48,036 bases of DNA from Bacteroidales bacterium (GCA_017471045.1 JAFUWZ010000060.1:1-48036), one strand, 5' to 3'; counted from the first letter of the stretch, positions 31,939 to 40,374 are shown. Numbers and translations are program-made. Notes: generated from the letters alone by a model not told the origin.

Positions 31939-32784
31939 ATGGAATACACAACTTTAAGCAACGGAGTTCGGATGCCGCTCCTCGGCTACGGCGTCTTTCT
32001 GGTACCGCCCCAGGAGGCGGAACGCTGCGTGTCTGACGCGCTTTCTGTCGGATACAGGCTTATCGACACGGCCCAGGCCTACTTCAATGAAGAAGGTGTG
32101 GGTGATGCTATCGCGAAGTCCGGCATTCCCCGCGAGGAGCTCTTCCTTGTGACGAAGGTATGGATCAGCAACAGCGGAGAGCAGAAGGCTGCCGCCTCGA
32201 TTGAGGAGAGCCTTCGCAAACTCAAGACCGACTACATCGACCTGCTGCTCATCCACCAGGCCTACGGCGACGTGTTCGGTACCTGGCGCGCGATGGAGAA
32301 GGCCTATGCTGGCGGCAAGGTCCGCGCGATCGGCGTGAGCAACTTCCAAGCGGGCAGATTTTTCGATTTCGCCCATTACGTGGATGTCAAGCCGATGGTA
32401 AACCAGCTCCAGTGCAACGTGATGGTCCAGCAGCGTGACATCAAGCCCATCCTCGCGGAGCACGACACCCGGATGATGGCCTGGGGCCCGCTGGGCGGCC
32501 AGGGCGTGGACGGCATCGTGAAAAACGCGAGACTTGCTGAGATTGGCGCCAGGTACGGCAAGAGCGCTGCACAGGTGGCCCTCAGGTGGCTCACCCAGCG
32601 CGGGATCGTCGCTATCCCGAAATCGTCCCACAGGGAGCGTATGGCGCAGAACCTCGATGTGCTGGACTTCTCCCTTACACCGGAGGAGATGGCTCTCATC
32701 GCCTCACTCAACGAACATGACAGCGGTCTGATCGATTTCGGCGACCCTCAGTTCGTTAAACACCTGATTGAGACATACGGATAA
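31939..32784 (+). CDS. Aldo/keto reductase (intact)
   Basis: 281 residues, full length. The catalytic tetrad is visible: Asp and Tyr in LIDTAQAYFNEEG, Lys in VTKVW, His in LLLIHQ. The NADPH-binding C-terminal motif is AIPKSSHRERMAQNLDVLDF. It probably reduces aldehydes or ketones; the substrate is unknown. I chose ATG 31939 over the longer frame because the promoter lies at 31909. It overlaps the FMN reductase gene as TAATG. Its N-terminal half closely resembles the deleted AKR at 19183-19719. Confidence 0.92.
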   Translation: MEYTTLSNGVRMPLLGYGVFLVPPQEAERCVSDALSVGYRLIDTAQAYFNEEGVGDAIAKSGIPREELFLVTKVWISNSGEQKAAASIEESLRKLKTDYIDLLLIHQAYGDVFGTWRAMEKAYAGGKVRAIGVSNFQAGRFFDFAHYVDVKPMVNQLQCNVMVQQRDIKPILAEHDTRMMAWGPLGGQGVDGIVKNARLAEIGARYGKSAAQVALRWLTQRGIVAIPKSSHRERMAQNLDVLDFSLTPEEMALIASLNEHDSGLIDFGDPQFVKHLIETYG

Positions 32785-33323
32785 TGAAAAAGATTCTTGT
32801 TCTATCCTCCAGCGCCCGCAAGGGCGGGAATTCCGACTCCCTGGCCAATGAGTTCATCCGCGGCGCGCAGGAGTCCGGTCATGGGGTCGAAAAGATCATG
32901 GTGGACCGGCTTCAGATGCACGGCTGCCTGGGATGCGACGGCTGCAAGCGCAATCCCGGCATCTGCTGTGTCCAGAAGGACGACATGTTCCCCATATATG
33001 AGAAGTTCCTCACTTCCGACGTGATCGTCTTCGCCTCCCCTGTCTATTACTATGCCGTCAATGCGCAGCTCAAGGTGGTCATGGACCGCACATACGGGAT
33101 CCTGGACCAGTTGAAGGGCAAGACCTTCTACCTGATCACCTCAGGTGCCTCCCCGAAGGCGGGTCCTTTCTACGACCACATCAAAGAGGAGTTCCAGCTT
33201 TATCTGGACTGCTTCGAGGCTTTGGAGAACGGCGGCGTCATCATTGGCGAGAACGGTATGGGGCGAGGGGTGATGAGCGACCGTGACAAGGCAGAGGCCT
33301 ATAACGCGGGTAAAAACGCATAA
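32784..33323 (+). CDS. NAD(P)H-dependent FMN reductase / flavodoxin-like
   Basis: 179 residues with the flavin phosphate-binding opening ILVLSSSARKGGNSDSLANE. A Cys-rich segment (HGCLGCDGCKRNPGICCVQK) is seen in the iron-sulphur flavoprotein branch, followed by FASPVYYYAVNAQLKVVMDR. The cysteines may bind a metal cluster. It is translationally coupled to the intact AKR. Confidence 0.88.
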   Translation: MKKILVLSSSARKGGNSDSLANEFIRGAQESGHGVEKIMVDRLQMHGCLGCDGCKRNPGICCVQKDDMFPIYEKFLTSDVIVFASPVYYYAVNAQLKVVMDRTYGILDQLKGKTFYLITSGASPKAGPFYDHIKEEFQLYLDCFEALENGGVIIGENGMGRGVMSDRDKAEAYNAGKNA

Positions 33324-33327
33324 GGAC

Positions 33328-33803
33328 ATGAGACCCTATATCATCTGCCACATGATGGCATCCCTGGACGGGCGGATCGACTGTGACATGACGGAAAAGA
33401 TCAGCGGAGACGAGTACTATGAGGCGCTCGAGACGCTTGGCTGTCAGAGTGAACTCAATGGCCGCGTGACGACACCAGGCCCAAGTTCAAAGGAAGTGTC
33501 GAGAATATCTCCCAATACACGAATATCTTTATCGGCGGTCCCGTCTGGTGGGCTGAGCCCCCCATGATCCTTCATACTTTCTGCGAGGCGAATCCTCAGT
33601 TGAAAGACAAAACGATCATCCCATTCGGGACGCACGGCGGCAGCGGGGTCGGCAGCTACAAGACAATGCTTCAGAAATACTATCCGGACGCGAAGTATCC
33701 GGAGAGTCTGGGTATCAGCGGTGCCTCGGTCCGCAACAGTGACAGCAAGACTGCTGTCGCGAACTGGGTCAAAAAGATAGGATTGGAAAAGAAAACCGAA
33801 TAA
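33328..33803 (+). pseudogene. Chimera: RibD/DHFR-like start joined to flavodoxin end
   Basis: The first 47 codons (MRPYIICHMMASLDGRIDCD ... LNGRVT) are the N-terminus of a RibD C-terminal/dihydrofolate-reductase-like protein. From about 33480, a different frame reads RPKFKGSVENISQYTNIFIG, then WWAEPPMILHTFCEANPQ and the flavodoxin C-terminus to 33803. Each half lacks its partner, so a deletion has removed one gene's end and the other's beginning. The actual frame stops at 33567. Non-functional unless the flavodoxin tail is translated from an internal start. Confidence 0.78.
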
Positions 33804-33807
33804 CACA

Positions 33808-34644
33808 ATGAAGAAGGAAGTATCCGTTCTGGTCGGGGCCGGTTCCATCGGCCTGGCCATCGCCAGAAGAGTAGGTGCGGGACGCATCACCGTCCTGGCC
33901 GATTACAGCATCGAAAACGCAGACAGGGCTGCAGGGATCATGGAAGACGCAGGTTTTGAGACCCGTACCATCCGGATCGACCTCGGCAGCAGGGGCGACA
34001 TCCTGGAACTGGTGGATTTCGCGACCGGGCTCGGTCCCGTGAAGTACCTCATAGGTGCCGCCGGCGTCTCCCCTTCCCAGGCTCCCGTAGATAAGATCCT
34101 GCAGGTGGACCTATACGGGACATCCGTCCTGCTGGAGGAGTTCGGCAAGGTTATCGCTGAAGGAGGCGCAGGCGTTGTTATCTCCTCCCAGTCCGGTCAC
34201 CGCCTTCCGGCGCTGAGCCTCGAGGAAAATGAAGCTTTGGCGACGTCGCCTGTAGAAGAATTGCTCTCTCTCCCCTTCATCGCCTCCATCACCGACACCC
34301 TGAAGGCTTATCAGTATTCCAAGCGCTGCAACGTACTGCGCGTAGCCGGAGAGGCCTGCAGATGGGGCAGGCGCGGCGCTACCGTCAACAGCATCAGCCC
34401 GGGTATCATCATCACTCCCCTGGCCAACGACGAGCTGCATGGCCCGCGGGCGGAGGGCTACTTGAAGATGATAGAGGGAATGCCCGCGGGGCGTGCCGGT
34501 ACGCCTGATGAGATCGGGGACCTGGCGGAGTTCCTCCTATCCAGCCGCGGACGGTTCATCAGCGGAGCGGACTTCCTCGCCGACGGCGGATGTACGGCGT
34601 CCTACTGGTACGGCGACCTGCAGTACCTGAAGGCCACGCACTGA
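33808..34644 (+). CDS. Short-chain dehydrogenase/reductase
   Basis: 278 residues. The cofactor loop VLVGAGSIGLAIARRV is a GxxxGxG-like variant, followed by LIGAAGVSPSQAPVD, VISSQSGH, a YQYSKRCN stretch carrying the YxxxK catalytic pair, and SPGIIITPL. The C-terminal FISGADFLADGG is standard. It probably reduces or oxidises a small alcohol or carbonyl. Last gene of the AKR-led set and convergent with an AraC gene 4 bp away. Confidence 0.88.
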   Translation: MKKEVSVLVGAGSIGLAIARRVGAGRITVLADYSIENADRAAGIMEDAGFETRTIRIDLGSRGDILELVDFATGLGPVKYLIGAAGVSPSQAPVDKILQVDLYGTSVLLEEFGKVIAEGGAGVVISSQSGHRLPALSLEENEALATSPVEELLSLPFIASITDTLKAYQYSKRCNVLRVAGEACRWGRRGATVNSISPGIIITPLANDELHGPRAEGYLKMIEGMPAGRAGTPDEIGDLAEFLLSSRGRFISGADFLADGGCTASYWYGDLQYLKATH

Positions 34645-34648
34645 TCCC

Positions 34649-35461
34649 TTATCTCCCGGATCGGTACTCGGACGGAGTCATGCCGTGGACGCGCTTGAAA
34701 TAGCGCGTGAGCATCGGCGGTGCCGGGAAATTCATCCGGTCCGAAATCTCGGTGAGGGTCAGGTCCGGGTTGTTGAGCAACAGAAGGATCTCATGGGCGG
34801 TATAGTACTCTATCCAGTACGAGCCGCCCTTTCCCGTCATCTTCTGGCAAATGGCCGACAGGTACTTCGGCGTAACGCAGAGTTTGTCGGCATACCAGGC
34901 CACCTCGCGCTGCGCCCGGCAGTTCTGCTGGACCAGATACAGGAAACGCATGAAGATGCGGGCCGACGTCTCGTCCGTATCCAGGTTTTCCATCTCCCGG
35001 GAGTAGATGCCCCACATGTCCATCAAAAGCAGTTGGAAGACACGTCCCACTTTGTCATCATAGAAGAGGTCGAAGCGGGAGTGAATCCGGTGGCGGAACT
35101 GCTCAAAATCCGCTTCGATGACCTCCCATTCGTCAGGCTCCAGATGGAAAACCGGATGACTCTTGATATAGATGTAACCCTTGGTCGCCCATACTTGCTC
35201 GGGGTTGTAGAGGTTTAGGAAAGGATTGGAAATGAGCACGAGATCCGCGTCGAAATCCTCCGAATAACTGACAGAGGAAACCGCCGTCGTCATCTGCCAG
35301 ATAACAAGGTCTCCGGGACCAGCCATGAAGGTCTTGCCAACGGCATCAAACTGCATTTCACCGCTGCGGCAGAGGATGTGGCAGTGATAATTCTCCTTGT
35401 ATGCGTCTGGATAATTCCCGTCTTCCTGCGTATTGAATATCAAAAAATCTTCCATACCCAC
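34649..35461 (-). CDS. AraC-family transcriptional regulator
   Basis: 270 residues with an N-terminal cupin (YHCHILCRSGEMQFDAVGKT; AGPGDLVIW) and a C-terminal AraC domain (YADKLCVTPKYLSAICQKMT; DRMNFPAPPMLTRYFKRVHG). It ends 4 bp from the SDR gene on the opposite strand and could regulate the AKR-FMN reductase-SDR group. Confidence 0.9.
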   Translation of the reverse strand: MGMEDFLIFNTQEDGNYPDAYKENYHCHILCRSGEMQFDAVGKTFMAGPGDLVIWQMTTAVSSVSYSEDFDADLVLISNPFLNLYNPEQVWATKGYIYIKSHPVFHLEPDEWEVIEADFEQFRHRIHSRFDLFYDDKVGRVFQLLLMDMWGIYSREMENLDTDETSARIFMRFLYLVQQNCRAQREVAWYADKLCVTPKYLSAICQKMTGKGGSYWIEYYTAHEILLLLNNPDLTLTEISDRMNFPAPPMLTRYFKRVHGMTPSEYRSGR

Positions 35462-35496
35462 GAAGGTACGGAAGATTTATCGCTTATCAAAATTTC

Positions 35497-35865
35497 TCAA
35501 TAGGTGGAGGCCCTGCTGTAAGCGATCCGCCATACCCCGTTTTCCTTGCGGAGCTGCGAGTCCATCCGAAGCCGCCAAGTGTGTCTGCTTCCGCCATAGA
35601 CCGCCGCATTCACCCTGCTTCTGCCCACCATCCGGGCGGTATCTCCATCCACGGTGATTTCCAGGGAGTCAGTCTCTACGCTGTAGTAATTCAGGACGCC
35701 GGAGGCAATCTCGGAGAGATATTCCTTCCGGGGCTGACGGTGCCCTGTCATATGGACCAGTACGCTATCGCCAGTGAGTAAACGGCCAAGCGCCACTGTA
35801 TCCTTGGCAATCATTGCCCCATACATGGACTCGTACAGGCTCTGGATCAGTTCTTTGTCCGTCAT
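35497..35865 (-). CDS. SnoaL/NTF2-like protein
   Basis: 122 residues: an N-terminal helix (KELIQSLYESMYGAMIAKD), then beta strands (GDSVLVHMTGHRQPRKEYLS; RMVGRSRVNAAVYG; GVWRIAYSRASTY). This is the pattern of nuclear-transport-factor-2-like ligand-binding or isomerase domains. Last gene of the flavodoxin operon, its start abuts the stop of the upstream gene. Confidence 0.82.
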   Translation of the reverse strand: MTDKELIQSLYESMYGAMIAKDTVALGRLLTGDSVLVHMTGHRQPRKEYLSEIASGVLNYYSVETDSLEITVDGDTARMVGRSRVNAAVYGGSRHTWRLRMDSQLRKENGVWRIAYSRASTY

Positions 35866-36429
35866 TCACTTTCCTCCGGACACGAATTTCTCGATCTGTG
35901 CGTCGCTGGAGCGGGCAGCCGTTCCGCGAAGGGAGAGTCCCTTGGCGACCGTTGCTCCCTGTACGGCAGCCTTCAAGTCGCGCAGTCCGCTACCGAAACC
36001 GCTTCCCTCATGGGTCGTGAACGGGATTACAGTCTTACCGTTCCAGTCATGCTTCTCGATGAAGGTGAACATGCACATCGGGAGAGTCCCCCACCAGCAC
36101 GGCCAGCCGATGTAGATGGTGTCGTACTTTGAGATGTCAATGTCACCCTTGATGGCCGGACGAGCCTTGGCATTCAGCTCCTCCTTCGCCACATCGATGA
36201 GATTCATGTGGTCATCAGGATAGGTCTTGACCGTCTCTACACGGAAGATATCTGCCTTCGTGAGCTTCTGGATGCGCTCGGCTACCTCCTGGGTATTCCC
36301 TTTTTTCAGGTTGATGATTCCGTCCGGTGTATAGGTCTCACCCGGTTTGGAATAATAGACGACAAGCGTCTGGGCCGATGCAGTCAGTGCGGCAAGGGCA
36401 AGGATGGCGGTAAGGATGATACGTTTCAT
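35866..36429 (-). CDS. Exported flavodoxin
   Basis: 187 residues. An N-terminal signal peptide (MKRIILTAILALAALTASAQ) precedes a flavodoxin_4-type domain (TLVVYYSKPGETY; IGWPCWWGTLPMCMFTFIEK; TTHEGSGFGSGLRDLK). Export of a flavodoxin suggests a periplasmic electron carrier or a methionine-sulphoxide-type reductive repair partner; this is inference. Its ATG overlaps the stop of the upstream flavodoxin. A truncated near-copy of its signal peptide occurs at 45622-45700. Confidence 0.85.
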   Translation of the reverse strand: MKRIILTAILALAALTASAQTLVVYYSKPGETYTPDGIINLKKGNTQEVAERIQKLTKADIFRVETVKTYPDDHMNLIDVAKEELNAKARPAIKGDIDISKYDTIYIGWPCWWGTLPMCMFTFIEKHDWNGKTVIPFTTHEGSGFGSGLRDLKAAVQGATVAKGLSLRGTAARSSDAQIEKFVSGGK

Positions 36430-36947
36430 TATTTGGCCTGTGCTAAGATGAGATTCACTTCACGTTCACAGTGGGATGCGGAGGCCCCGTGGATGGCTAC
36501 TCCGGCGGTAATGTTGGCTTCCGGGACAGCCATCTTAATCTGGCGGATGCTGCCGCCCAGGCCGCTACCCTCGTGGGAGCAGAAAGGAACAATCTTTTTA
36601 CCGGCGAAGTCGTAACTCTCCAGGAAGGTAAAAACAGCCATCGGAGGAACGCCCCACCAATTGGGATAGCCCAGGATGATGGTGTCGTACTGGTCCATAT
36701 TCTCCACCTTGCTGGTGAGTTCTGGACGGGCCTTGGCACGGAGTTCCTGCTTAGCCTCCTCGATGCAGACCATATAGTCGTCGGAATATTTCTTCACGGT
36801 GTCAATCTGGAAGACATCGGCCTCAGGGAGCTGAGCCTTAATCTTCTCCACGATAACCTCATTATTGCCTTTAGGAAGGTTGCGGATACTGCCGTCCACC
36901 CAGTTTTCTCCGCGGCGGGAGTAGAATGCGATAAGTGTTTGTGCCAT
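36429..36947 (-). CDS. Flavodoxin (cytoplasmic)
   Basis: 172 residues: MAQTLIAFYSRRGENWVDGS with the phosphate loop, ILGYPNWWGVPPMAVFTFLE, and CSHEGSGLGGSIRQIKMAV. No signal peptide. It probably carries electrons for the neighbouring reductases. Residues 19-22 and 132-135 both read GSIR, encoded by nearly identical DNA. The paralogue at 45697-45876 lacks exactly the segment between these repeats. First gene of the flavodoxin-flavodoxin-SnoaL operon. Confidence 0.88.
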   Translation of the reverse strand: MAQTLIAFYSRRGENWVDGSIRNLPKGNNEVIVEKIKAQLPEADVFQIDTVKKYSDDYMVCIEEAKQELRAKARPELTSKVENMDQYDTIILGYPNWWGVPPMAVFTFLESYDFAGKKIVPFCSHEGSGLGGSIRQIKMAVPEANITAGVAIHGASASHCEREVNLILAQAK

Positions 36948-36974
36948 GATTGTTGTCGTTATTTAGTTCTGGTG

Positions 36975-37030
36975 CAAAGGTCGGTATTCTTCCCGGGAGG
37001 ATGATTATCAATTTTCCCGGGAAGTTTATC
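36975..37030 (-). promoter_or_regulatory. Flavodoxin operon promoter with 21-bp phased repeats
   Basis: Minus-strand GATAAACTTCC (37020-37030) and GATAATCATCC (36999-37009) match at 9 of 11 positions, 21 bp apart. Each is followed by a TCCCGGGA block. GACCTTTG (36975-36982), in the same context as at 19747, is a near-consensus -7 box. The layout matches the other AraC-type operators in the window. Confidence 0.55.
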
Positions 37031-37036
37031 GTTAAC

Positions 37037-37252
37037 TCACAAAACGGCCGGATCCTGTTTGAGTTTTTCTGCATACCGGTCAATCCGGTGGAGTTCATCC
37101 GGGATCTTGATGGTCTGGGGACAGTGGACCATGCACTGGCCGCAGCCGATGCAATGATCGGCCTGACGGAGCGTGGGGATAGCCCGGTCATAGCTGACGA
37201 GGTAGGTCCGGCGGGCTTTCCGATACCCCGGATCCTGGCGGTCCGTTGCCAT
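37037..37252 (-). pseudogene. C-terminal fragment of a 4Fe-4S aldo/keto reductase
   Basis: The frame encodes ADHCIGCGQCMVHCPQTIKI followed by PDELHRIDRYAEKLKQD, the ferredoxin-like tail of the AKR/4Fe-4S oxidoreductase family (normally about 370-450 aa). The barrel is absent: upstream of about 37262 the DNA belongs to a UmuC fragment on the other strand. Confidence 0.75.
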
Positions 37253-37264
37253 CGTCCCTTCCGT

Positions 37265-37509
37265 GACGCGTTGTTATCACGAAGCTCGTGCAGGAGGAGT
37301 GCTTCTCCCATTCCCTCTTCTCAGACATGGCGGCACTGGAAAAGGAGTCGAAGCTGTCTTCCAGCATCGACTCCATCCACAAGGCCTTCGGCCGCGGAGC
37401 GGTCCTTCTGGGGTCGCAGGGCAGCGGCGAGATCAAGATGAGCCGGGACCACCAGAGCCCGCATTACACAACACTCTGGAGCGATATCCCCAAAACATCG
37501 GTTCGATAA
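37265..37509 (+). pseudogene. UmuC C-terminal fragment, copy 2
   Basis: The frame reads VVITKLVQEECFSHSLFSDM ... SPHYTTLWSDIPKTSV. It corresponds almost residue for residue to the second half of 31473-31820, and the DNA is also clearly similar. It has no start codon and directly abuts the 4Fe-4S AKR stub on the opposite strand, so it is the edge of a rearranged segment. Confidence 0.75.
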
Positions 37510-38376
37510 TCAGTGCTGTTTCTTTAAATACCCGGAACGCGCTTTCGCCTCCGTGTCATCAGATTCATCGTATCCGTCATAGGGAGCCCCGGGGTCGTGG
37601 ACGCGCGGTTTGCGGCGCAGGGAATTGCACACCTCGCTGCGATGGGCGAATGCCCAGTCCAGGTCGTCTGTCCATCCGGTATGGCCGGTGATGACGAGCG
37701 GCGAGAGTCCCCGGCTCCGCAGCCTGTTCTCCAGATCTGCCAGGGAGCGCCTGGCCAGTTTGTTGTCAACGGCCAGGACATTGATGAAGCTATAGCCGCC
37801 ATCTGCCCCGAACCATAGGGTGTCTCCGGTGAAAAGGTACTTGTCGTCAATGAGATAGACCATATGGCCAAGGGTATGTCCGGGGACCAGAAAGGCCTCC
37901 ACCTTGACGTCACCGATGGTGAACACATCACCGTCCTTCAACAGATGGCGAGGGTTGTCGATATAGACCTGCGGCAGTGCGTAGAAGCCGAAGAATACCT
38001 TCCGTCGGACCTCACCGGTGAGATAGCGGTTCTCAATTTCGCCGATGTGCAGGGTGGCATGTGAGAGGAGTCCGTCGCTGTCCCTTTCCAGTGCGCCCAC
38101 ATGGTCCGTGTCCTGGTGGGTGATCAGCACGTCTTTGATGTCGGAGGGATCAATGTCCAGCCAGGACATTTTCTCGGCCAGACGGTCATAGTTATATCCT
38201 GCGTCAATCATAATGGTTGTGCCGTTCTTGGTATAGAAGAAGATATTGGCGATCCATTCGCGGATGCAGGAAACGTGCTCGTCTATGCGGCCCGTGTTCA
38301 GGGGCTTGAAGATCTCCTTGCCGCGATAGATGCGCGACATGGCTTTCTTTTGGAATTGCGATGCTTTTCTGGACAT
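37510..38376 (-). CDS. Metallo-beta-lactamase-fold hydrolase
   Basis: 288 residues from MSRKASQFQKKAMSRIYRGK. The metal motif is THQDTDHVG, a variant of HxHxDH in which the first His pair reads H-Q-D. It is followed by LVPGHTLGHMVY and FTGDTLWFGADGGYS, and GHTGWTDD supplies the last ligand. The fold and order match glyoxalase II-like hydrolases; the substrate is unknown. Divergent from the ATC hydrolase gene, with a small GCAAC-CCG-GTTGC dyad between them. Confidence 0.82.
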   Translation of the reverse strand: MSRKASQFQKKAMSRIYRGKEIFKPLNTGRIDEHVSCIREWIANIFFYTKNGTTIMIDAGYNYDRLAEKMSWLDIDPSDIKDVLITHQDTDHVGALERDSDGLLSHATLHIGEIENRYLTGEVRRKVFFGFYALPQVYIDNPRHLLKDGDVFTIGDVKVEAFLVPGHTLGHMVYLIDDKYLFTGDTLWFGADGGYSFINVLAVDNKLARRSLADLENRLRSRGLSPLVITGHTGWTDDLDWAFAHRSEVCNSLRRKPRVHDPGAPYDGYDESDDTEAKARSGYLKKQH

Positions 38377-38415
38377 GTGATATTGTTTCAGACGCAAAAA
38401 AAGGGTGTTCTTTTC

Positions 38416-38449
38416 GCAACCCGGTTGCAAACCATTCTTCGTATTTTTG
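38416..38449 (+). promoter_or_regulatory. Dyad and -7 box before the ATC hydrolase
   Basis: GCAAC-CCG-GTTGC (38416-38428) is a perfect dyad and TATTTTTG (38442-38449) an exact -7 box, 7 nt before the ATG at 38457. The short distance predicts a leaderless or nearly leaderless mRNA. Confidence 0.55.
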
Positions 38450-38456
38450 CAATGTT

Positions 38457-39146
38457 ATGAGAATTGGACTTATCGACAGGGCGATGTTCGCCGTCATGGC
38501 GTCGGCCTGTATCAAAGAGCTCAGGAAAGAGCACAACGACTGGAACGGAAGAGCCATCCGGAAGAATTCGCGCAGTCGGTTATCAAAGATGCTGAAGGAG
38601 ACACCTTCCATCGGTTCCTACCGCAGCAACTGCTGGAAAATGAACCTGGTAGGCGGCGCCGTATGGTTCTCCCTGTATGAAGCGGTGGAAGAGTTGTACG
38701 GGAAAATGAGTGACGGTCTCTACGGCAAGATGTGCAATGCCACCTACGCCATCCCCTTCATGGCCCGGAAGTATGCCTCTACGCCTTTCTTCACAGAGAA
38801 GTATCAGGATGCCTACATCCGTAAGATCGACAAGGCGAACCATATCAGGTCGGAGTATAACTGGACCACCCATTACGAGAAAGGCCCCACGCCGGATTCG
38901 CTGCGGATACGCTTCACCACCTGCGGTCTCTGTGCCCTCGCCACCCGCACCGGTCACCGGGATATCCTTCCGATCATGTGCTGGACCGACTACACAGTTG
39001 CGAATGCCATCGGCACATGCCTGCATCGCGACAAGACGCTGGCCACCGGCGACCCCTGCTGCGACTATCTCTATACCCGTCCGGGCTCTGATGCCGAAAA
39101 GAGCTGGCTGGCAGAGCACCCGGAGGGAACATTCCATTCCAAGTAA
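38457..39146 (+). CDS. ATC hydrolase family protein
   Basis: 229 residues from MRIGLIDRAMFAVMASACIK. The conserved block YTVANAIGTCLHRDKTLATG, followed by DPCCDYLYTR, and the earlier FTTCGLCALATRTGHRDILP match the L-2-amino-thiazoline-4-carboxylic acid hydrolase family. Members open thiazoline rings or act as related C-S hydrolases; the real substrate here is uncertain. It is followed 4 bp later by a smaller ORF. Confidence 0.75.
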   Translation: MRIGLIDRAMFAVMASACIKELRKEHNDWNGRAIRKNSRSRLSKMLKETPSIGSYRSNCWKMNLVGGAVWFSLYEAVEELYGKMSDGLYGKMCNATYAIPFMARKYASTPFFTEKYQDAYIRKIDKANHIRSEYNWTTHYEKGPTPDSLRIRFTTCGLCALATRTGHRDILPIMCWTDYTVANAIGTCLHRDKTLATGDPCCDYLYTRPGSDAEKSWLAEHPEGTFHSK

Positions 39147-39150
39147 GCCG

Positions 39151-39483
39151 ATGAAGAAGGAATACAAGCCCCTCAATCTCGTCATGAACGGGCGCTATGC
39201 CGCACTGTTCGGGAAGCTGTCCCCTGAAGAGCAGCAGGCCATCCTGTGCCGTATCGGAGAGCTTATCGAAGCGGAAAAGGAATACACGGACAAAGGCAAC
39301 TACGGCCATTTCTGCAATATTCTCCCCACCATCTCCATTGACGAGGTTCTGCAGCGCCACGGCAAGAGCGCCGACGAAGCGTTCATTCCGGCGACCATCA
39401 GCCTGCCGAAAAACCCCTGCGGCTTACGCGTGTTGCTGAATATCTTGCTGAGAAGTCCCATCTTATTTCAGGAGTTTGTCTGA
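39151..39483 (+). pseudogene. Probable truncated partner of the ATC hydrolase
   Basis: 110 codons (MKKEYKPLNLVMNGRYAALF; GELIEAEKEYTDKGNYGHFC; TISIDEVLQRHGKSADEAFI) look like the N-terminal part of another small-hydrolase family member. After about residue 85 the sequence becomes LPKNPCGLRVLLNILLRSPI and runs into the 3' end of the convergent transporter gene, so the C-terminus is probably not native. Family assignment tentative. Confidence 0.4.
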
Positions 39484-40041
39484 TTTCTTATCGACTCTGC
39501 CGCAAAGCCAGATGCCGAGGACGGCAACGGCTGCGGTCAGGACGATAACGGCTACGAGATGGCCGGGCGTCTGGAGGGCCTTGATACCCTCGGCATAGGC
39601 CTGGCCCATTTCCTCGACGGCTCCGTCATAGTAGAACTGCTTGTCGGACCAGAGCCGGATGACCCAGCCTATATTTCCGATGGCCAGCAGCGGATAAGCG
39701 CAGAAGAGGGCCTTCCTGGTGCTGTTGCCCGCAAGCTGACGGACGATGTCGGCGAGGAGGCCTCCGCCCAAGATGATTGCCTTGGAGAGCAGTCCCCCAG
39801 CCTCTCCGGTAGCAAGGCAGAAAAGGCAGACGAGTGCGGCGCAGAACGTCCCCACACCGAACTTCCGCCAGCGGGCTGCCAGCCAGAAGTAAGGGCCAAC
39901 TGCCAGGATGGCGGCCAATACGGAGAAATAGGCCCAGCAGGCCGGATGCAGGAAGCCGATGAAACAGGATGCGAATACAAAGACCAGATAAAGCAGCCCC
40001 ATGCAGAGGATCTGCCACCACTTGAACGAACTCTTTTCCAT
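39463..40041 (-). CDS. MptD/Trep_Strep-type ECF transporter S component
   Basis: 192 residues with about six helices. The profile of the family is recognisable: a short N-terminal charged stretch (KSSFKWWQILCMGLLYLVF), a central KFGVGTFCAALVCLFCLATG, then GGGLLADIVRQLAGN and a GNIGWVIRLW region, and an amphipathic stretch before the last helix. Such S components bind a small substrate in an ECF-type ABC importer; no A, A' or T genes are nearby. It overlaps the preceding ORF by 21 bp tail to tail. Confidence 0.72.
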   Translation of the reverse strand: MEKSSFKWWQILCMGLLYLVFVFASCFIGFLHPACWAYFSVLAAILAVGPYFWLAARWRKFGVGTFCAALVCLFCLATGEAGGLLSKAIILGGGLLADIVRQLAGNSTRKALFCAYPLLAIGNIGWVIRLWSDKQFYYDGAVEEMGQAYAEGIKALQTPGHLVAVIVLTAAVAVLGIWLCGRVDKKSDKLLK

Positions 40042-40061
40042 AGCGATAACTTGTTATATGG

Positions 40062-40069
40062 CAAAGTTA
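40062..40069 (-). promoter_or_regulatory. -7 box TAACTTTG of the transporter gene
   Basis: Exact TAnnTTTG match on the minus strand, 20 nt before the ATG at 40041. An ATAAC-TT-GTTAT dyad lies in the leader. Confidence 0.55.
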
Positions 40070-40185
40070 CCGCGCCGGAGAATGCCCGTCAATCCTAATT
40101 TATTGGTAAATCGACAAGTATTCCTTATCGGATCGTTTTCCACCAACGGACGATGAACCGTATTCCGGCGGAGAACAATCCATCG

Positions 40186-40374
40186 CTACTTCCTGTAACC
40201 GTCCTTGGTGATGATGGGCTTTCCGTCGGAATCCAGCAGCGGGGTAAGACCGCCGCCGTAACCCCGGTGAACGTAGAGATAGTTCACACCGGTTTCCTTG
40301 TCAACGATGACGATGGCGTCTGTCGCGAAGCTCACGCCTTCCCTTTCCTTGATGTCGAATCTGTCTTTTGCCAT
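40186..40374 (-). CDS. DUF6440 family protein
   Basis: 62 residues, MAKDRFDIKEREGVSFATDA, then IVIVDKETGVNYLYVHRGYG and GGLTPLLDSDGKPII. This is the complete small DUF6440 fold. Function unknown. The ATG at 40374 fits the family better than the upstream in-frame start. Confidence 0.78.
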   Translation of the reverse strand: MAKDRFDIKEREGVSFATDAIVIVDKETGVNYLYVHRGYGGGLTPLLDSDGKPIITKDGYRK

